From NCBI GenBank assembly GCA_003583745.1, contig QXPY01000011.1, positions 62,001 through 126,000 of the forward strand: a stretch of DNA of 64,000 nucleotides, given 5' to 3'. Positions 9,870 through 19,409 of the stretch are shown here, in pieces. How positions within the stretch are numbered: the stretch's first letter is position 1; each line of letters opens with the position of its first letter. The notes beneath the pieces are model-generated. The model was given only the letters and a program-made list of their open reading frames with translations. It did not search any database and had not been told where the DNA came from. This DNA is from Rhodocyclales bacterium GT-UBC (GTDB lineage Bacteria; Pseudomonadota; Gammaproteobacteria; Burkholderiales; Rhodocyclaceae). The position numbers and the translations under genes were made by a program.

Positions 9870-11729
9870 TCAGATGACCAATTGGGTGCCCAGTTCGACC
9901 ACGCGGTTGGTCGGGATCTTGAAGAAGTCGCTGGCGCTGGTGGCGTTCTTTGACATCACCGCGAAGAGGCGGGCGCGGAGTGGCGAAATGCGGCGGGTCA
10001 TCGACGGGACGATGGTTTCGCGCGACAGGTAGAAAGTCGTTTCCATGCTGTCGAAGCGTTCCCCGTAGCGTTTGCATTGCTCCAGCGCGCCGGGAACATC
10101 CGGGCTTTCCATGAAGCCGTAGCGGACGATCAGGCGTTTGAAGCCCTTGCTCATCTGGTGCAGGTAGATGCGGTCGAAGTCATTGACGTGCGGGGTTTCA
10201 GTGGTCTGGATGGTGAGCAGCACGACCCGTTCGTGCAGTACCTGGTTGTGCTTGAGGTTATGTAGCAGGGCGGGCGGCACGCCATCCTTGGAACTGGTCA
10301 TGAAGACGGCGGTGCCGGCGATGCGGTGCACATCGTCGATGGACTGCAGGAAATCTTCCATCGGGATGCTCTGCTTGGCCATTTCCTGCGAAACCAGACG
10401 CCGGCCGCGCCGCCAGGTGGTGAGCACGGTGAAGGAAACCAGGCCCATGGCGATCGGGAACCAGCCGCCTTCGGGAATCTTGATCGCGTTGGCGGCGAAG
10501 AAGGCGATGTCGACGCTGAGCATCACGCCGGCGACAGCGATCACTGCAAAAATGTTCCAGCGCCACATCAGTACCATCACGAAGGCGACCAGGATGGTGT
10601 CGATCAGCATCGTGCCGGTCACGGCAATGCCGTAAGCCGCCGCCAGATTGGAGGAGTTCTTGAAGCCGATAACCAGCGCGACCACAGCCAGGTAGAGCGT
10701 CCAGTTGGTGAAGGGAACGTAGATCTGGCCTTCTTCCTTGCCCGAGGTGTGGATGATCTGCATGCGCGGCAGCAGGCCCATCTGGATCGACTGGCGGGCG
10801 ACCGAGAAGGCGCCCGAGATCACGGCCTGCGAGGCGATGACCGTGGCCAGGGTGGCGAGAACGACCATCGGCACCAGCGCCCAGTCTGGGGCGAGGTGGA
10901 AGAAGGGACTGGCGATGGCTTCCGGTTCGACCAGCAGCAGCGCGCCCTGGCCGAAATAGTTGAGGACCAGGGCCGGCATGACGAAACCGAACCAGGCCAG
11001 GCGGATCGGAAAGCGGCCGAAGTGACCCATGTCGGTGTACAGCGCTTCACCGCCGGTGACGGCAAGCACCACCGAACCGAGGGCCAGGAAGGCGAGGCCG
11101 GGGTGGGTGTAGATGAAATAGATGGCGAAGATCGGGTTGAGCGCCTCCAGCACCTGGGGGTTCTGGGCGATCTGCATCACGCCCAATGCGCCTAGGATGC
11201 CGAACCAGGCGACCATGACCGGCCCGAAAAAGAGGCCGACCGTACCCGTGCCGCGCTTCTGGATGAAAAACAGGAAGGTGATGATGGCCAGGGTGATCGG
11301 GATGACATAAGGCTTGAGTGTCGGGGTGACGATTTCCAGGCCTTCGACGGCAGACAGGACCGAGATGGCCGGGGTGATCATGCTGTCGCCGTAGAACAGC
11401 GCCGCAGCGAAGATGCCGAGCAGGGTGACGATCCAGGCCAGGCGGGGATTCTTGGCGCGCTCGGTGACCAGCGCCAGCAGGGCGAGCGAACCGCCTTCGC
11501 CGCGATTGTCCGCGCGCATGATGATGGCGACGTACTTGGCAGAAACCAGGGCCATGATCGACCAGAAGACCATGGACAGAATGCCGAGGATATTGTCGGC
11601 GGTGACCGGGATCGGATGGTGGCCGTTGAAGATTTCCTTCAGGGCGTACAACGGACTGGTGCCGATGTCGCCGAAAACAACCCCGATGGCGGCGATGGTG
11701 ACCGCCGGTAGCGCTTGCCGTTCGTGCAT
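9870..11729 (-). CDS. kup: Low-affinity potassium transporter Kup
   Basis: Inner-membrane K+/H+ symporter of the KUP/HAK/KT family. The product is 619 residues, the family length. The N-terminus [20 protein letters not shown] is the family signature, followed by about 12 membrane helices to residue about 435 (including [20 protein letters not shown] and [15 protein letters not shown]). A cytoplasmic C-terminal domain of about 180 residues follows, ending [21 protein letters not shown] 11729 is preceded by a GGGGGGA ribosome-binding site. It stands alone on the minus strand, with the terminator at 9826-9852 just beyond its stop. Confidence 0.97.
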   Translation of the reverse strand: MHERQALPAVTIAAIGVVFGDIGTSPLYALKEIFNGHHPIPVTADNILGILSMVFWSIMALVSAKYVAIIMRADNRGEGGSLALLALVTERAKNPRLAWIVTLLGIFAAALFYGDSMITPAISVLSAVEGLEIVTPTLKPYVIPITLAIITFLFFIQKRGTGTVGLFFGPVMVAWFGILGALGVMQIAQNPQVLEALNPIFAIYFIYTHPGLAFLALGSVVLAVTGGEALYTDMGHFGRFPIRLAWFGFVMPALVLNYFGQGALLLVEPEAIASPFFHLAPDWALVPMVVLATLATVIASQAVISGAFSVARQSIQMGLLPRMQIIHTSGKEEGQIYVPFTNWTLYLAVVALVIGFKNSSNLAAAYGIAVTGTMLIDTILVAFVMVLMWRWNIFAVIAVAGVMLSVDIAFFAANAIKIPEGGWFPIAMGLVSFTVLTTWRRGRRLVSQEMAKQSIPMEDFLQSIDDVHRIAGTAVFMTSSKDGVPPALLHNLKHNQVLHERVVLLTIQTTETPHVNDFDRIYLHQMSKGFKRLIVRYGFMESPDVPGALEQCKRYGERFDSMETTFYLSRETIVPSMTRRISPLRARLFAVMSKNATSASDFFKIPTNRVVELGTQLVI

Positions 11730-11877
11730 GATTCCCCCCTGCTGCGCCTGAGGCGCTATGTGTGTTTTCAGGTGTCATCGCACCGCAGCAAATGGGCTGG
11801 CACGGGTGGACGACAGACCGCCAATCTAGCACTTCAAGCCGCCCTTGGGTACGGGCTACGGCATTTTTGCGGACGAC

Positions 11878-12330
11878 TCAGGGCGGGGTGTTGCGCCGCA
11901 GCAAGTGCATCACGACGAAGCGCAGGACGGCTTCGCCTCTTTGGTTGACCGCCTCGTAGCGCAGTCGGGCGATGCCGCGATCCGGCTTGGAAGAAGAGGG
12001 GCGAACTTCCACTACCTCGATTTCGCTATGCAAGGTATCGCCCGGGCGGACCGGCGCCAGCCAGCGCAGTTCGTCGATGCCGGGCGAGCCCATGCTCGAT
12101 TCGGCCAGGATGCCGGACTGGATGAACAGGCGGAAACAGATCGCCAGGCTCTGGAAGCCGCTGGCGATCAGCCCGCCGTAGGGCGAATCGGCTGCCGCGT
12201 TGGCATCGAGATGAAAGGGCTGTGGGTCGTAGCGCCAGGCGAAGTCGATAATCTCGGCTTCGCTCAGGGTCAGGCCGGGCGAGGTGAAACGCTGGCCGGG
12301 CGTCAGATCGTCGAGGTAGCGGGTGTCCAT
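11878..12330 (-). CDS. MaoC-like hot-dog fold dehydratase/hydratase
   Basis: A 150-residue single-domain hot-dog protein. The hydratase motif is complete: the Asp and His in AWRYDPQPFHLDANAA plus the Gly/Ser loop YGGLIASGFQS, as in (R)-specific enoyl-CoA hydratases and other MaoC-domain proteins. The second half includes DELRWLAPVRPGDTLHSEIE, also family-typical. Such enzymes hydrate enoyl-CoA or related thioesters; the real substrate here cannot be told from sequence. It lies between kup and the histidine kinase on the same strand, 34 bases after the kinase stop, so it may be co-transcribed with the kinase. The gap 11730-11877 before kup holds nothing I can assign. Confidence 0.88.
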   Translation of the reverse strand: MDTRYLDDLTPGQRFTSPGLTLSEAEIIDFAWRYDPQPFHLDANAAADSPYGGLIASGFQSLAICFRLFIQSGILAESSMGSPGIDELRWLAPVRPGDTLHSEIEVVEVRPSSSKPDRGIARLRYEAVNQRGEAVLRFVVMHLLRRNTPP

Positions 12331-12364
12331 GTCGGGCGTCCTTGAGTGGTTGGCGGAAGGTTGG

Positions 12365-14641
12365 TTATGCGTCAGAGCCGGCCAGCCATTTGAATACGAT
12401 GTTGTAGAGCTTTTCTGGATCGAACGGCTTGCTCAGGAAATCGTTCATGCCGGCGGCGAAGCATCGCTGACGGTCTTCGGCAAAGGCATTGGCAGTCATG
12501 GCGATGATTGGCAGATGGCGAGTGGCGGAGAGCTGACGCAGCTGGCGCGTTGCTTCGAGTCCGTCGATAACGGGCATCTGCATGTCCATCAGGATCAGCG
12601 CGTAGCTGGTTTCCTGGGCCATTTGCACCGCTGCGCCGCCGTTTTCGGCGGTATCGATCTGCATGCCGACATCTTCGAGGAGCATTTGGGCGACTTCCCG
12701 ATTCACCGGCTCGTCATCGGCAATGAGAATTCTTGTTCCGGCAAAACCTCGGCGCAGCTCGCTTTCGGCATGACCGGCCGGGCAATGCGCCGCGTCAAGC
12801 TTGCCATCATCCTTTTTGAGACGGGCGGTCAGCCAGAACGTGCTGCCGAGGCCTGGCGAGCTTTCCACACCGACTTCGCCGCCCATCAACTGCGCCAGCC
12901 TTTTGGTGATGGCCAGGCCCAGGCCGCTGCCGCCATAGTTGCGGGTGATCGTGTTGTCGGCTTGCTCGAAGGAGGAGAACAGGCGCGGCAAGGTTTCAGC
13001 TGGAATGCCGATGCCGGTATCGGCGACTTCGAAGCGGATCAGAACGGAGTCCGCCGTTTCATCGACGATACGGGTACGCAGGATGATGCTGCCGGTCGCG
13101 GTGAATTTGACTGCATTCGTCGCATAGTTGAGCAAGGCTTGTTGCAGCCGGGCACCGTCACCGCGCAGGCGGGTCGTGACCGGCGCGTTCTCGATGCGCA
13201 GGGCGAGACCCTTTTCCGTCACGCGTTCGTTGAGTATCGAAGCGACATTGGCGGTGATGCTGGCAATGTTGACGTTGCTCTCTTCGGTGACGAACTTGCC
13301 GGCCTCGATTTTTGACAGATCGAGTATGGCGTTGATCAATTCGAGAAGGTGATGGCTGGCCGTGTCGATCTTGTCCAGGCGATTGATCTGGTCGGCTGGG
13401 ACACCGGCACGCCGCATCAGATTGACCATGCCGACGATGGCATTGAGCGGCGTGCGGATTTCATGGCTCATGTTGGCGAGAAAGCTGCTCTTCGCAATAT
13501 TGGCAGCCTCGGCTGCGGACTTGGCGCTTTCCAGTTGTTCCGTACGCATGGCGACGATTTCTTCCAGATGGTCGCGATGACGTTCCAGTTCGGCCTGGGC
13601 TTCTTTGAACTGAGTGATATCGGTGATCAGCACGTAGAAGCCTTCGATGGTTTCGCCGTGTCGGTCAGGAATGTAGTTGATCAGACCTTGCGATGGTGTC
13701 GGCATGCCCGGAAGCGTGAACGTGCGCTCGAAGGACTGCGGCTCGCCGCGCAGGGCGGCTTCCATGTGCGGCAGGTTGAGCTGGTAGAAGTGCTCGCCGA
13801 TCACTGCACCGGCATCGCAGCCGACCATGTCGGCCGGATCGAGACCGAACCACCTGGCATAGGCTGCATTGGCAAAACGGTTGCGCATCGTTTTATCCCA
13901 ATAGCCGATCATGGCCGGCATATTGTTGAGGATCGATTCGAGGTCGCGTTCGACCTGCTTGCGTTCGCCGATGAAGCGGTTGAGCGCATCCACCAGGATG
14001 TCGATTTCATCGGGTGTGCCGCCCGTGGTTTTGCGCGCGATGCTCAGACGGGCAACATGCTTGATATTGCCCTGTTGGCTGACCGCCTCGGCCAGCTGGT
14101 GCAAGTGCCGCGTGACCTGCCGGTATACGATGGCGAAGAGCAGCAGGCTGACGCCGATGATCTTGAAGACATCCATCAGCATCAGGGTTTTGAGGGTATC
14201 GGCAAGTTGGGCGTTGACCTGGAAATAGGATTCCGACAAGTGAAGGGTTCCGATTGTCTGACTGCCATTGGGGGCCGGGATCGGCAGACTCCATTCGAGG
14301 TCCGGCTTGCCGGTGAAATCCGGTTGGCCGACATCGATCACCGATTTTTCCAGGTCCTGAATCTCTGCGTGGACCAGGGTGCCCGAGCCGACCATGCCGC
14401 GCAGCGAGGCTTTCAAGCCATCGATGTCGTATTGCCAAAGCGCAATCGAGATCGCCGGGAGACTTTGGACAGCCGCGTTGCGCGCATTGGCATGGGCCGT
14501 CTGGAGGGCCTTGTTGCGTTCGTGGGCAACGCTGAATACCGTAGTCAGGATAAAGACGGCGAAACTGGTCAAGGTCACCCAAAGCAGGATGCGTAGCGCG
14601 AGGACCGAGCCGCGCAGCGGGGCGCTGCCGGCCGGCCTCAT
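12365..14641 (-). CDS. Hybrid sensor histidine kinase (periplasmic sensor, PAS, HisKA, HATPase, REC)
   Basis: A 758-residue membrane sensor kinase. It has membrane helices at about 17-38 and 158-174, enclosing a periplasmic domain of about 120 residues, then a HAMP-like linker and a PAS domain (about 235-345). The HisKA domain has His393 in MSHEIRTPLNAIVGMV. The HATPase has N-box NYATNAVKF and G-boxes DTGIGIP and GGSGLGLAI. The C-terminal receiver domain has phospho-acceptor Asp686 in LILMDMQMP. There is no separate Hpt or DNA-binding regulator in the window. Its start codon overlaps the stop of the periplasmic binding protein gene (ATGA at 14638-14641), which strongly suggests that protein presents the ligand to this kinase, as TorT does for TorS and LuxP for LuxQ. 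Confidence 0.94.
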   Translation of the reverse strand: MRPAGSAPLRGSVLALRILLWVTLTSFAVFILTTVFSVAHERNKALQTAHANARNAAVQSLPAISIALWQYDIDGLKASLRGMVGSGTLVHAEIQDLEKSVIDVGQPDFTGKPDLEWSLPIPAPNGSQTIGTLHLSESYFQVNAQLADTLKTLMLMDVFKIIGVSLLLFAIVYRQVTRHLHQLAEAVSQQGNIKHVARLSIARKTTGGTPDEIDILVDALNRFIGERKQVERDLESILNNMPAMIGYWDKTMRNRFANAAYARWFGLDPADMVGCDAGAVIGEHFYQLNLPHMEAALRGEPQSFERTFTLPGMPTPSQGLINYIPDRHGETIEGFYVLITDITQFKEAQAELERHRDHLEEIVAMRTEQLESAKSAAEAANIAKSSFLANMSHEIRTPLNAIVGMVNLMRRAGVPADQINRLDKIDTASHHLLELINAILDLSKIEAGKFVTEESNVNIASITANVASILNERVTEKGLALRIENAPVTTRLRGDGARLQQALLNYATNAVKFTATGSIILRTRIVDETADSVLIRFEVADTGIGIPAETLPRLFSSFEQADNTITRNYGGSGLGLAITKRLAQLMGGEVGVESSPGLGSTFWLTARLKKDDGKLDAAHCPAGHAESELRRGFAGTRILIADDEPVNREVAQMLLEDVGMQIDTAENGGAAVQMAQETSYALILMDMQMPVIDGLEATRQLRQLSATRHLPIIAMTANAFAEDRQRCFAAGMNDFLSKPFDPEKLYNIVFKWLAGSDA

Positions 14642-15684
14642 TGCGTACCCCAGATTGCCGAGTAGGCGGCCTCGAAGCCGAGTTTGGCCTCGATCCCTCC
14701 CTGATCGACCTTTTTCAGGCTTTCGGTCGTCACCAGGATCGGTTTGGCTTCAAAGCCGCTTGGCGGGGAACCGGCAAAAGCCCGATTCAATTCGTCCGCC
14801 AGCTGGAAACCCTGCAGACGCAAGGGTTCGGCGACGGTAGCCGCCTGCTGCGCTAGGCCGGCGGCAATTCGCCCCAAAGCCTTGTTGGAGCCGTCGCCAG
14901 CCGAAACATTGACGATATCGGTGCGCTGCGCCGCGATCAGTGGATAGTTGATCTCGTCGAAATAGATATCGTTGATGGCCAGGCTATAGGTCCAGGACGC
15001 GCCGTGGGTGGCGACCAGCCGGCTGACGACCGGCGGGATGCGGGTCGCGACATCGGAAATGGCGATGTCTTCAACCGCCAATACCTTGCAGCCACGATAA
15101 TTGCGGCAGGCTTCGATCGATTGCTTCATGGCCGCAGTCTTGGCATTGGCCACGGCGAATTGCCGGTCGTTGAAAATGACAACCCCCACTGTCCGGCCTT
15201 TGCGCTTGGCGTCCTGGATCACGAAGTCGGCGGCGAGTTGCGCCACATCGAGCGGTCGGGTTGAAATATTGGCAAACAGTTCGCCGGTCGGGCCGGGTTC
15301 CTTCGCCGCATGCCAACCGACCAGCGCGATCCGCGCCTTTTTCGCTTGTGCCATTTCGCCGGAGAAATCGCCGGGATCGAAGCCGCCGATGACAATCCCG
15401 TCCGGGCGGGCGCCAAGGGCAAAGGCCAATTGCGTGGCCTGGACAGCCTTGCTGCCGCCGCCATCCTTGAGCTGAATGCGCCAGCCGAGTTTTTTGGCTG
15501 CTTCCTCGAAGCCGCGATAGGCACCCATGACGCCACCGTTTTTGTAGTCGGCGGCGATGAAGACAACATGTTTGCCGCTTTGGGCGACAGGGCCTGGCGG
15601 CAACTGCAGCTTCGCCTCCTGGGTGATCCCGGCGCCGCAGGCCAAAGTCAACAAGAGCGGAATTAGACGGGCTGCTGTTTTCAC
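14638..15684 (-). CDS. Periplasmic binding protein, sugar-binding (Peripla_BP) type, coupled to sensor kinase
   Basis: A 348-residue exported protein. Residues 1-21 form a signal peptide (MKTAARLIPLLLTLACGAGI). Two Rossmann-like lobes follow, typical of class I binding proteins: HVVFIAADYKNGGVMGAYRG, RPDGIVIGGFDPGDFSGEMA and GRTVGVVIFNDRQFAVANAK. No ABC permease or ATPase gene is adjacent; the next gene is the hybrid kinase, overlapping by 4 bases. The likely role is therefore sensing rather than import. The start is GTG with no obvious Shine-Dalgarno sequence. Upstream, 15685-15878 contains only the end of capA and a direct repeat of GTACGT (15716 and 15732 area) that might be a regulator site. 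Confidence 0.85.
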   Translation of the reverse strand: MKTAARLIPLLLTLACGAGITQEAKLQLPPGPVAQSGKHVVFIAADYKNGGVMGAYRGFEEAAKKLGWRIQLKDGGGSKAVQATQLAFALGARPDGIVIGGFDPGDFSGEMAQAKKARIALVGWHAAKEPGPTGELFANISTRPLDVAQLAADFVIQDAKRKGRTVGVVIFNDRQFAVANAKTAAMKQSIEACRNYRGCKVLAVEDIAISDVATRIPPVVSRLVATHGASWTYSLAINDIYFDEINYPLIAAQRTDIVNVSAGDGSNKALGRIAAGLAQQAATVAEPLRLQGFQLADELNRAFAGSPPSGFEAKPILVTTESLKKVDQGGIEAKLGFEAAYSAIWGTQ

Positions 15685-15878
15685 GGGAAATCCATGTCAA
15701 GCCATTTGTTCAATGTACGTCACACCGAGGTACGTGATCAAGCTAAGAATGTTAGATTTCGCTGATATTTGGAATTTTGGTCTATTTTGTTGATTTTCCT
15801 GTCAATTCTGACCGGGGAGGCTCAATGGCGCAGCAATTCGGGGGCGCACGCCTGTTGCTCTGGCTATTCAGCGTAAGC

Positions 15879-16856
15879 TCAGGGGTTGATGCAGGCCGAG
15901 ATTTGCTCGCTGCCGCCCGTGCCGCAGGGGGTAACGGCGCCGCTGACCGGGTGGGGCGTGCCGTCGTCGTCCATTTGGGCAGCCAGGGTTTCCCAGAAGC
16001 TGACGCCGGATCGGTTGAGCTTGAGGCGGAGCAGCCAGCCGCGCTGGGCAGCGGGGTAGTCGAAGCCGTCGAATACGAAATTGCCGAGGCTGTAGATGAT
16101 CGGCTTGCCGCGATAGATTTCGGCGCCCTGGGTGACGTGCGGGTGGCCGCCGACGACGAGGGCGGCACCTGCGTCGATCATCCGGCGGGCCAGGCTGCGT
16201 TGCCGTTCGTCGGGTGTGCTTTCCTTTTCCCAGCCCCAGTGCATGAAGGGAATGACGAGGTCGGCGCCGGCGGCCTTGGCGGCGCGGATGTCGTCGATCA
16301 CCTGGTCGTCCTCGCTCCAGGCGATGCCCGGCCAGTTGGCGCCAGCTTCGAAATGGCGGGGTTTGTATTCGTTGTAGCCGAGCACGGCAATCTTCAGGCC
16401 CTTGCGGTTGATCCACAGTGGCCGATGCGCTTCGCTCAGGTTGTGGCCGCCGCCGAAGTAGGCGATGCCGGCCCGGTCGAGGTGGCCCATGGTGTCGACG
16501 AAGGCGCTCTGGCCGTAGTCGCCGGAATGGTTGTTGGCTAGGGAGACGGCATCGAAGCGGCCTTGCAGTCGCGACAGGACTGCGGGTTTGGCACGGAAGC
16601 TGAAGATCTTGTTGTCGGCCGGCTTGCCGCCTTCGGCAACCGGGCATTCGAGATTACCGATGCGGTAGTCGGCAGCTTGCAGGATGTCGGCGAAGGGGGC
16701 AAAGGGATCGCCGCCGCGTTCGATCAGGCGGCCGGGACCGTCGTCGAGCATGATGTCGCCGGCTAAGATCAGGGTCAGATCGTCGGCGCGTGCATGCGCG
16801 AGGCTCAGGAACAGGCCGAGCAGCAGGGTAAGGAGGCGATGTCCCCGGCGACTCAT
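15879..16856 (-). CDS. CapA-family protein (metallophosphatase-like, poly-gamma-glutamate capsule protein family)
   Basis: 325 residues with an N-terminal signal peptide (about residues 1-24, ending AHARADD). CapA-fold motifs are visible: TLILAGDIMLDDGPGRLIER, IGNLECPVAEGG, VSLANNHSGDYG and VVGGHPHVTQGAEIYRGKPI, which form the calcineurin-like metal site. CapA proteins act in capsule or polyglutamate export in Bacilli. Stand-alone homologues in proteobacteria have no proven role, so I give only the family. It is the last gene of a long minus-strand operon; its ATG overlaps the stop of the preceding gene by 4 bases. Confidence 0.9.
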   Translation of the reverse strand: MSRRGHRLLTLLLGLFLSLAHARADDLTLILAGDIMLDDGPGRLIERGGDPFAPFADILQAADYRIGNLECPVAEGGKPADNKIFSFRAKPAVLSRLQGRFDAVSLANNHSGDYGQSAFVDTMGHLDRAGIAYFGGGHNLSEAHRPLWINRKGLKIAVLGYNEYKPRHFEAGANWPGIAWSEDDQVIDDIRAAKAAGADLVIPFMHWGWEKESTPDERQRSLARRMIDAGAALVVGGHPHVTQGAEIYRGKPIIYSLGNFVFDGFDYPAAQRGWLLRLKLNRSGVSFWETLAAQMDDDGTPHPVSGAVTPCGTGGSEQISACINP

Positions 16857-17248
16857 TGATTCGTCCCCTGCCTGAATGCGCAGCGGTAAGCCAGTTCGCT
16901 GTCGCGTATCGGCTCGTAGATGCGTTGTTCGCCGGTGAAGTCGTCGTGACGTTCAACCGGCAAGGGGTAGGGGTAGCTGGCCTGGTGCAGGATGGCGGGA
17001 CCTTCGTCGCGGTTGGCGTAGGTATAGAGCTTGATGCCCGCCAGATCGGTCGGTGTGTCGCGCCAGACGATGCGGAAAAGGAAGAAAGTTCCGACCGGGC
17101 TTGGTGCCACGAGGTAGGGCGAGGCGCTTGGCCGGGCTTCGATCTCTTGTGTCATCCCGCCATAGTTGAGGTGGCAGACGATGCGGTCGGCGTGGGCCGA
17201 TGCGCAACCGAATGCCAGCAGCCCGGCGAGAAGCTTAGCGCCCGGCAC
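16853..17248 (-). CDS. Small exported protein of unknown function
   Basis: 131 residues beginning with a signal peptide (about 1-20, LLAGLLAFGCASAHA), so periplasmic. Mature sequence features are IVCHLNYGGMTQEIEARPSA and FFLFRIVWRDTPTDLAGIKL, probably beta-rich, with Cys near the N-terminus (IVCHL) and near the C-terminus (AYRCAF), which could form a disulfide. I do not recognise the family. The start is GTG at 17248, inside the end of the MliC-YbaY gene (14-base overlap), and the stop overlaps the capA start, so translation is coupled on both sides. Confidence 0.75.
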   Translation of the reverse strand: MPGAKLLAGLLAFGCASAHADRIVCHLNYGGMTQEIEARPSASPYLVAPSPVGTFFLFRIVWRDTPTDLAGIKLYTYANRDEGPAILHQASYPYPLPVERHDDFTGEQRIYEPIRDSELAYRCAFRQGTNQ

Positions 17249-17930
17249 GGCCGACCGCTTTCAATTTCAGGTCGAGCGGACTGGCTTGGCCGTTTTCGAG
17301 TTTCGGGGCGCCCCGGTCGCTGATGAAGAGCAGCTTGCCGCGCCGTTCGATGTGGGCGATGACCGTGATGCGGGCTTTCTTGCCGACCAGGTCGCGATCG
17401 ATCGTGGTTTGGAAGGCGATCGGTACGGACTGGCCGGATAGCGCGATGCGTTGTTCGGCCAAGGTCAGGGCGGGGGCACCGGCACGGCCGGTATCCTGGA
17501 TGCGGATGACGAGCTGGGAGTCGGGCGGGAGCGCCTGGCGACTGCGGTAACTGGCCTGGCCGCTCAGGTCGATGAAGCTGCTGCTGGCCGGGGCGTGCGC
17601 AACAGCGCTGCTTTGCTCGGCGACGGTGCCGCGCTGGCAGCGCCGCACGTTGCCTTTGCCATCTTCGAACACGGCCTTTTCATCCTGGGTGTGCAGGCGG
17701 ATCGTTTCGTTGCGATAGAGGGCGCCGGTGGTGACTGGAACCTGGCGCAGGTTGATTGCTTCGTCGGCAAAGTGCAGGGTGGCCTGCGGCTGCTCATCGC
17801 TACCGCTGGCAAAGGAAATTTCGATGCGGCTGCCGTTGTCGCAGGTGTAGGGAATGCGTTCGATTTCTGCAGCGTGGCTGCTCAAGGGCAGAATGGCGAG
17901 GAGCAGGGCGGCGATCGGATGAATCTTCAT
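17235..17930 (-). CDS. Periplasmic protein with MliC-like and YbaY-like domains
   Basis: A 231-residue exported protein (signal peptide about 1-20, ending LSSHA). Residues about 24-95 ([15 protein letters not shown] to GNVRRCQ) resemble the MliC/PliC lysozyme-inhibitor domain: Y-x-C-x-x-G at the start, a G-x-x-Y-x-N strand, a final Cys. Residues about 115-225 ([20 protein letters not shown] to [17 protein letters not shown]) match the YbaY/YscW type of small beta-sandwich found in lipoproteins. No lipobox is present. The frame extends to 18086, but ATG 17930 overlaps the bpt stop (ATGA) and begins a signal peptide, so that start is chosen. Role: envelope protein, possibly lysozyme resistance (inference). 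Confidence 0.78.
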   Translation of the reverse strand: MKIHPIAALLLAILPLSSHAAEIERIPYTCDNGSRIEISFASGSDEQPQATLHFADEAINLRQVPVTTGALYRNETIRLHTQDEKAVFEDGKGNVRRCQRGTVAEQSSAVAHAPASSSFIDLSGQASYRSRQALPPDSQLVIRIQDTGRAGAPALTLAEQRIALSGQSVPIAFQTTIDRDLVGKKARITVIAHIERRGKLLFISDRGAPKLENGQASPLDLKLKAVGRAGR

Positions 17931-18685
17931 GCTTGGTCGGAGGGAAAGTCGGGGTGGTCGGAGAGCGCTTTCCAATGGCCATCGATCAGCCCCTCGATCG
18001 GGCGGTAATTCGATTTGTAGGCCATTTTCGGGCTCTCTGCGATCCAGTAGCCGAGATAGAGGTAGGGCAGTTCCAGCGTATGGCACTGGGCAGCTTGCCA
18101 GAGAATGTTGTAGGCGCCGAAGCTGGCGCCGGGGATGTCCGGGTCGTAGAAGGTGTAGACCGAGGACAGTCCGTCGTCGAGGACGTCGATCAGGCTGACC
18201 ATGCGGACGACGCCGTTTTCGCTGAACTCGACCAGTCGGGTATCGACGCGGCTTTGCAGCAGGAACTGGGCGTATTGCTCATGGCTGTCGTCATCCATGC
18301 CGCCGCCCGGGTGGCGGGCGTTTTGATAACGAACGTAGAGGGCATAGTGCGCGTCGTCGAAGATCAGCGGCAACTCTCGGGCGACCAGGTGCTGGTGCTT
18401 TTTGAGGGCGCGGCGCTGGCTGCGGTTGGGCTGCAGTTCGGCCACCGGCAGCCGCACTGGGACGCAGGCGCGGCAGCTGTCGCAGTGGGGGCGGTAGGTG
18501 AAGATGCCGCTGCGCCGGAAGCCGGCGCGGACCAGTGAACTGTAGATTTCGGCATCGATCAGGTGGGCCGGGGTCGCAACCTGCGAGCGCGCCTGCCGAT
18601 CCGCCAGGTAGCTGCACGGGTAGGGCGAGGTGGCGTAGAACTGCAGCAGGGAGAAGGGGAGTGCGGCGTCGTCCGGAAGGGCCAT
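17927..18685 (-). CDS. bpt: Aspartate/glutamate leucyltransferase Bpt (Ate-type N-degron transferase)
   Basis: 252 residues. Bpt transfers Leu from Leu-tRNA to proteins with N-terminal Asp or Glu, making them ClpS/ClpAP substrates. Family marks are an N-terminal Cys-containing segment ([16 protein letters not shown]), the Cys cluster [14 protein letters not shown], and the acceptor core [20 protein letters not shown] followed by [20 protein letters not shown]. The gene directly follows aat, with 3 bases between, so both N-end-rule transferases are in one operon. In the wider family eukaryotic Ate1 uses Arg; the bacterial form with this length and Cys pattern is Bpt. Confidence 0.93.
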   Translation of the reverse strand: MALPDDAALPFSLLQFYATSPYPCSYLADRQARSQVATPAHLIDAEIYSSLVRAGFRRSGIFTYRPHCDSCRACVPVRLPVAELQPNRSQRRALKKHQHLVARELPLIFDDAHYALYVRYQNARHPGGGMDDDSHEQYAQFLLQSRVDTRLVEFSENGVVRMVSLIDVLDDGLSSVYTFYDPDIPGASFGAYNILWQAAQCHTLELPYLYLGYWIAESPKMAYKSNYRPIEGLIDGHWKALSDHPDFPSDQA

Positions 18686-18688
18686 GCT

Positions 18689-19393
18689 TTACCAGTCCAG
18701 GTCGAGCTGCGCGCTTGTCCAGATGCTCCGCGCGCTACCGCTGGCCGTCAGTTGCCGCAGGCGGTCGAGAAAGGCGGCCCGCGGGATTTCGCGGCCACCC
18801 AGCGAAGCAAGGTGTTGGGTACGCATTTGGCAGTCGATCATGCCGAATTGTTCGGCCAAAAGGAAGCGGACGAGATAAGCGAAGGCAATCTTCGAGGCAT
18901 CGTTGCGGCGAGAAAACATCGATTCCCCATAGAACATGCGCCCGATGGCCAGGCCGTACAATCCGCCGATCAGATTGCCTTCTGCATAGGTTTCGACCGA
19001 GTGCGCCCAGCCGAGTTCATGCAATCGGCAATAGGCTTCGCGCATGTCATCGCTGATCCAGGTGCCGTCCTGGCCGGGGCGAGGGGTGGTCGAGCAGGCT
19101 TCGATGACGCCGGCGAAATTGCTGTCGAAGCGGACTTCGAAGTGGCCGCTGCGCAGTGTCTTGCGCAAGGAACGGGTCAGGCGGAATTCGCCCGGAAACA
19201 GCACCATGCGCGGGTCCGGGCTGTACCACAAGGGATGCCCCTCGACCGTCCCCCAGGGAAAGATGCCGTGGCGGTAGGCGTCGAGGATGCGGGCCGCCGA
19301 GAGATCGCCGCCGACGGCGAGCAGGCCGCCCATGTCTTCGCGGCTGGTTTCGACCGGCGGAAACGAGTCGAGCGGGCCGAGAAAGGGAATCAT
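18689..19393 (-). CDS. aat: Leucyl/phenylalanyl-tRNA--protein transferase Aat
   Basis: 234 residues, standard length. It adds Leu or Phe from aminoacyl-tRNA to proteins with N-terminal Arg or Lys, for ClpS/ClpAP degradation. Conserved features seen are GGLLAVGGDLSAARILDAYR, GIFPWGTVEGHPLWYSPDPR and the core YGLAIGRMFYGESMFSRRND with MIDCQMRTQHLASLGGREIP. The frame runs open upstream to 19702, but the family N-terminus (MIPFLGPLDSFPPVE) fixes the start at ATG 19393, 16 bases after the ATPase gene stop. Next to bpt and the iron-transport ATPase gene. Confidence 0.95.
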   Translation of the reverse strand: MIPFLGPLDSFPPVETSREDMGGLLAVGGDLSAARILDAYRHGIFPWGTVEGHPLWYSPDPRMVLFPGEFRLTRSLRKTLRSGHFEVRFDSNFAGVIEACSTTPRPGQDGTWISDDMREAYCRLHELGWAHSVETYAEGNLIGGLYGLAIGRMFYGESMFSRRNDASKIAFAYLVRFLLAEQFGMIDCQMRTQHLASLGGREIPRAAFLDRLRQLTASGSARSIWTSAQLDLDW

Positions 19394-19409
19394 CGAATCC
19401 GGGCCGGTA

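Noticed and set aside
12323..14596. 330- and 415-residue + strand frames opposite the histidine kinase
   Set aside because: Shadows; the kinase has all conserved boxes on the minus strand.
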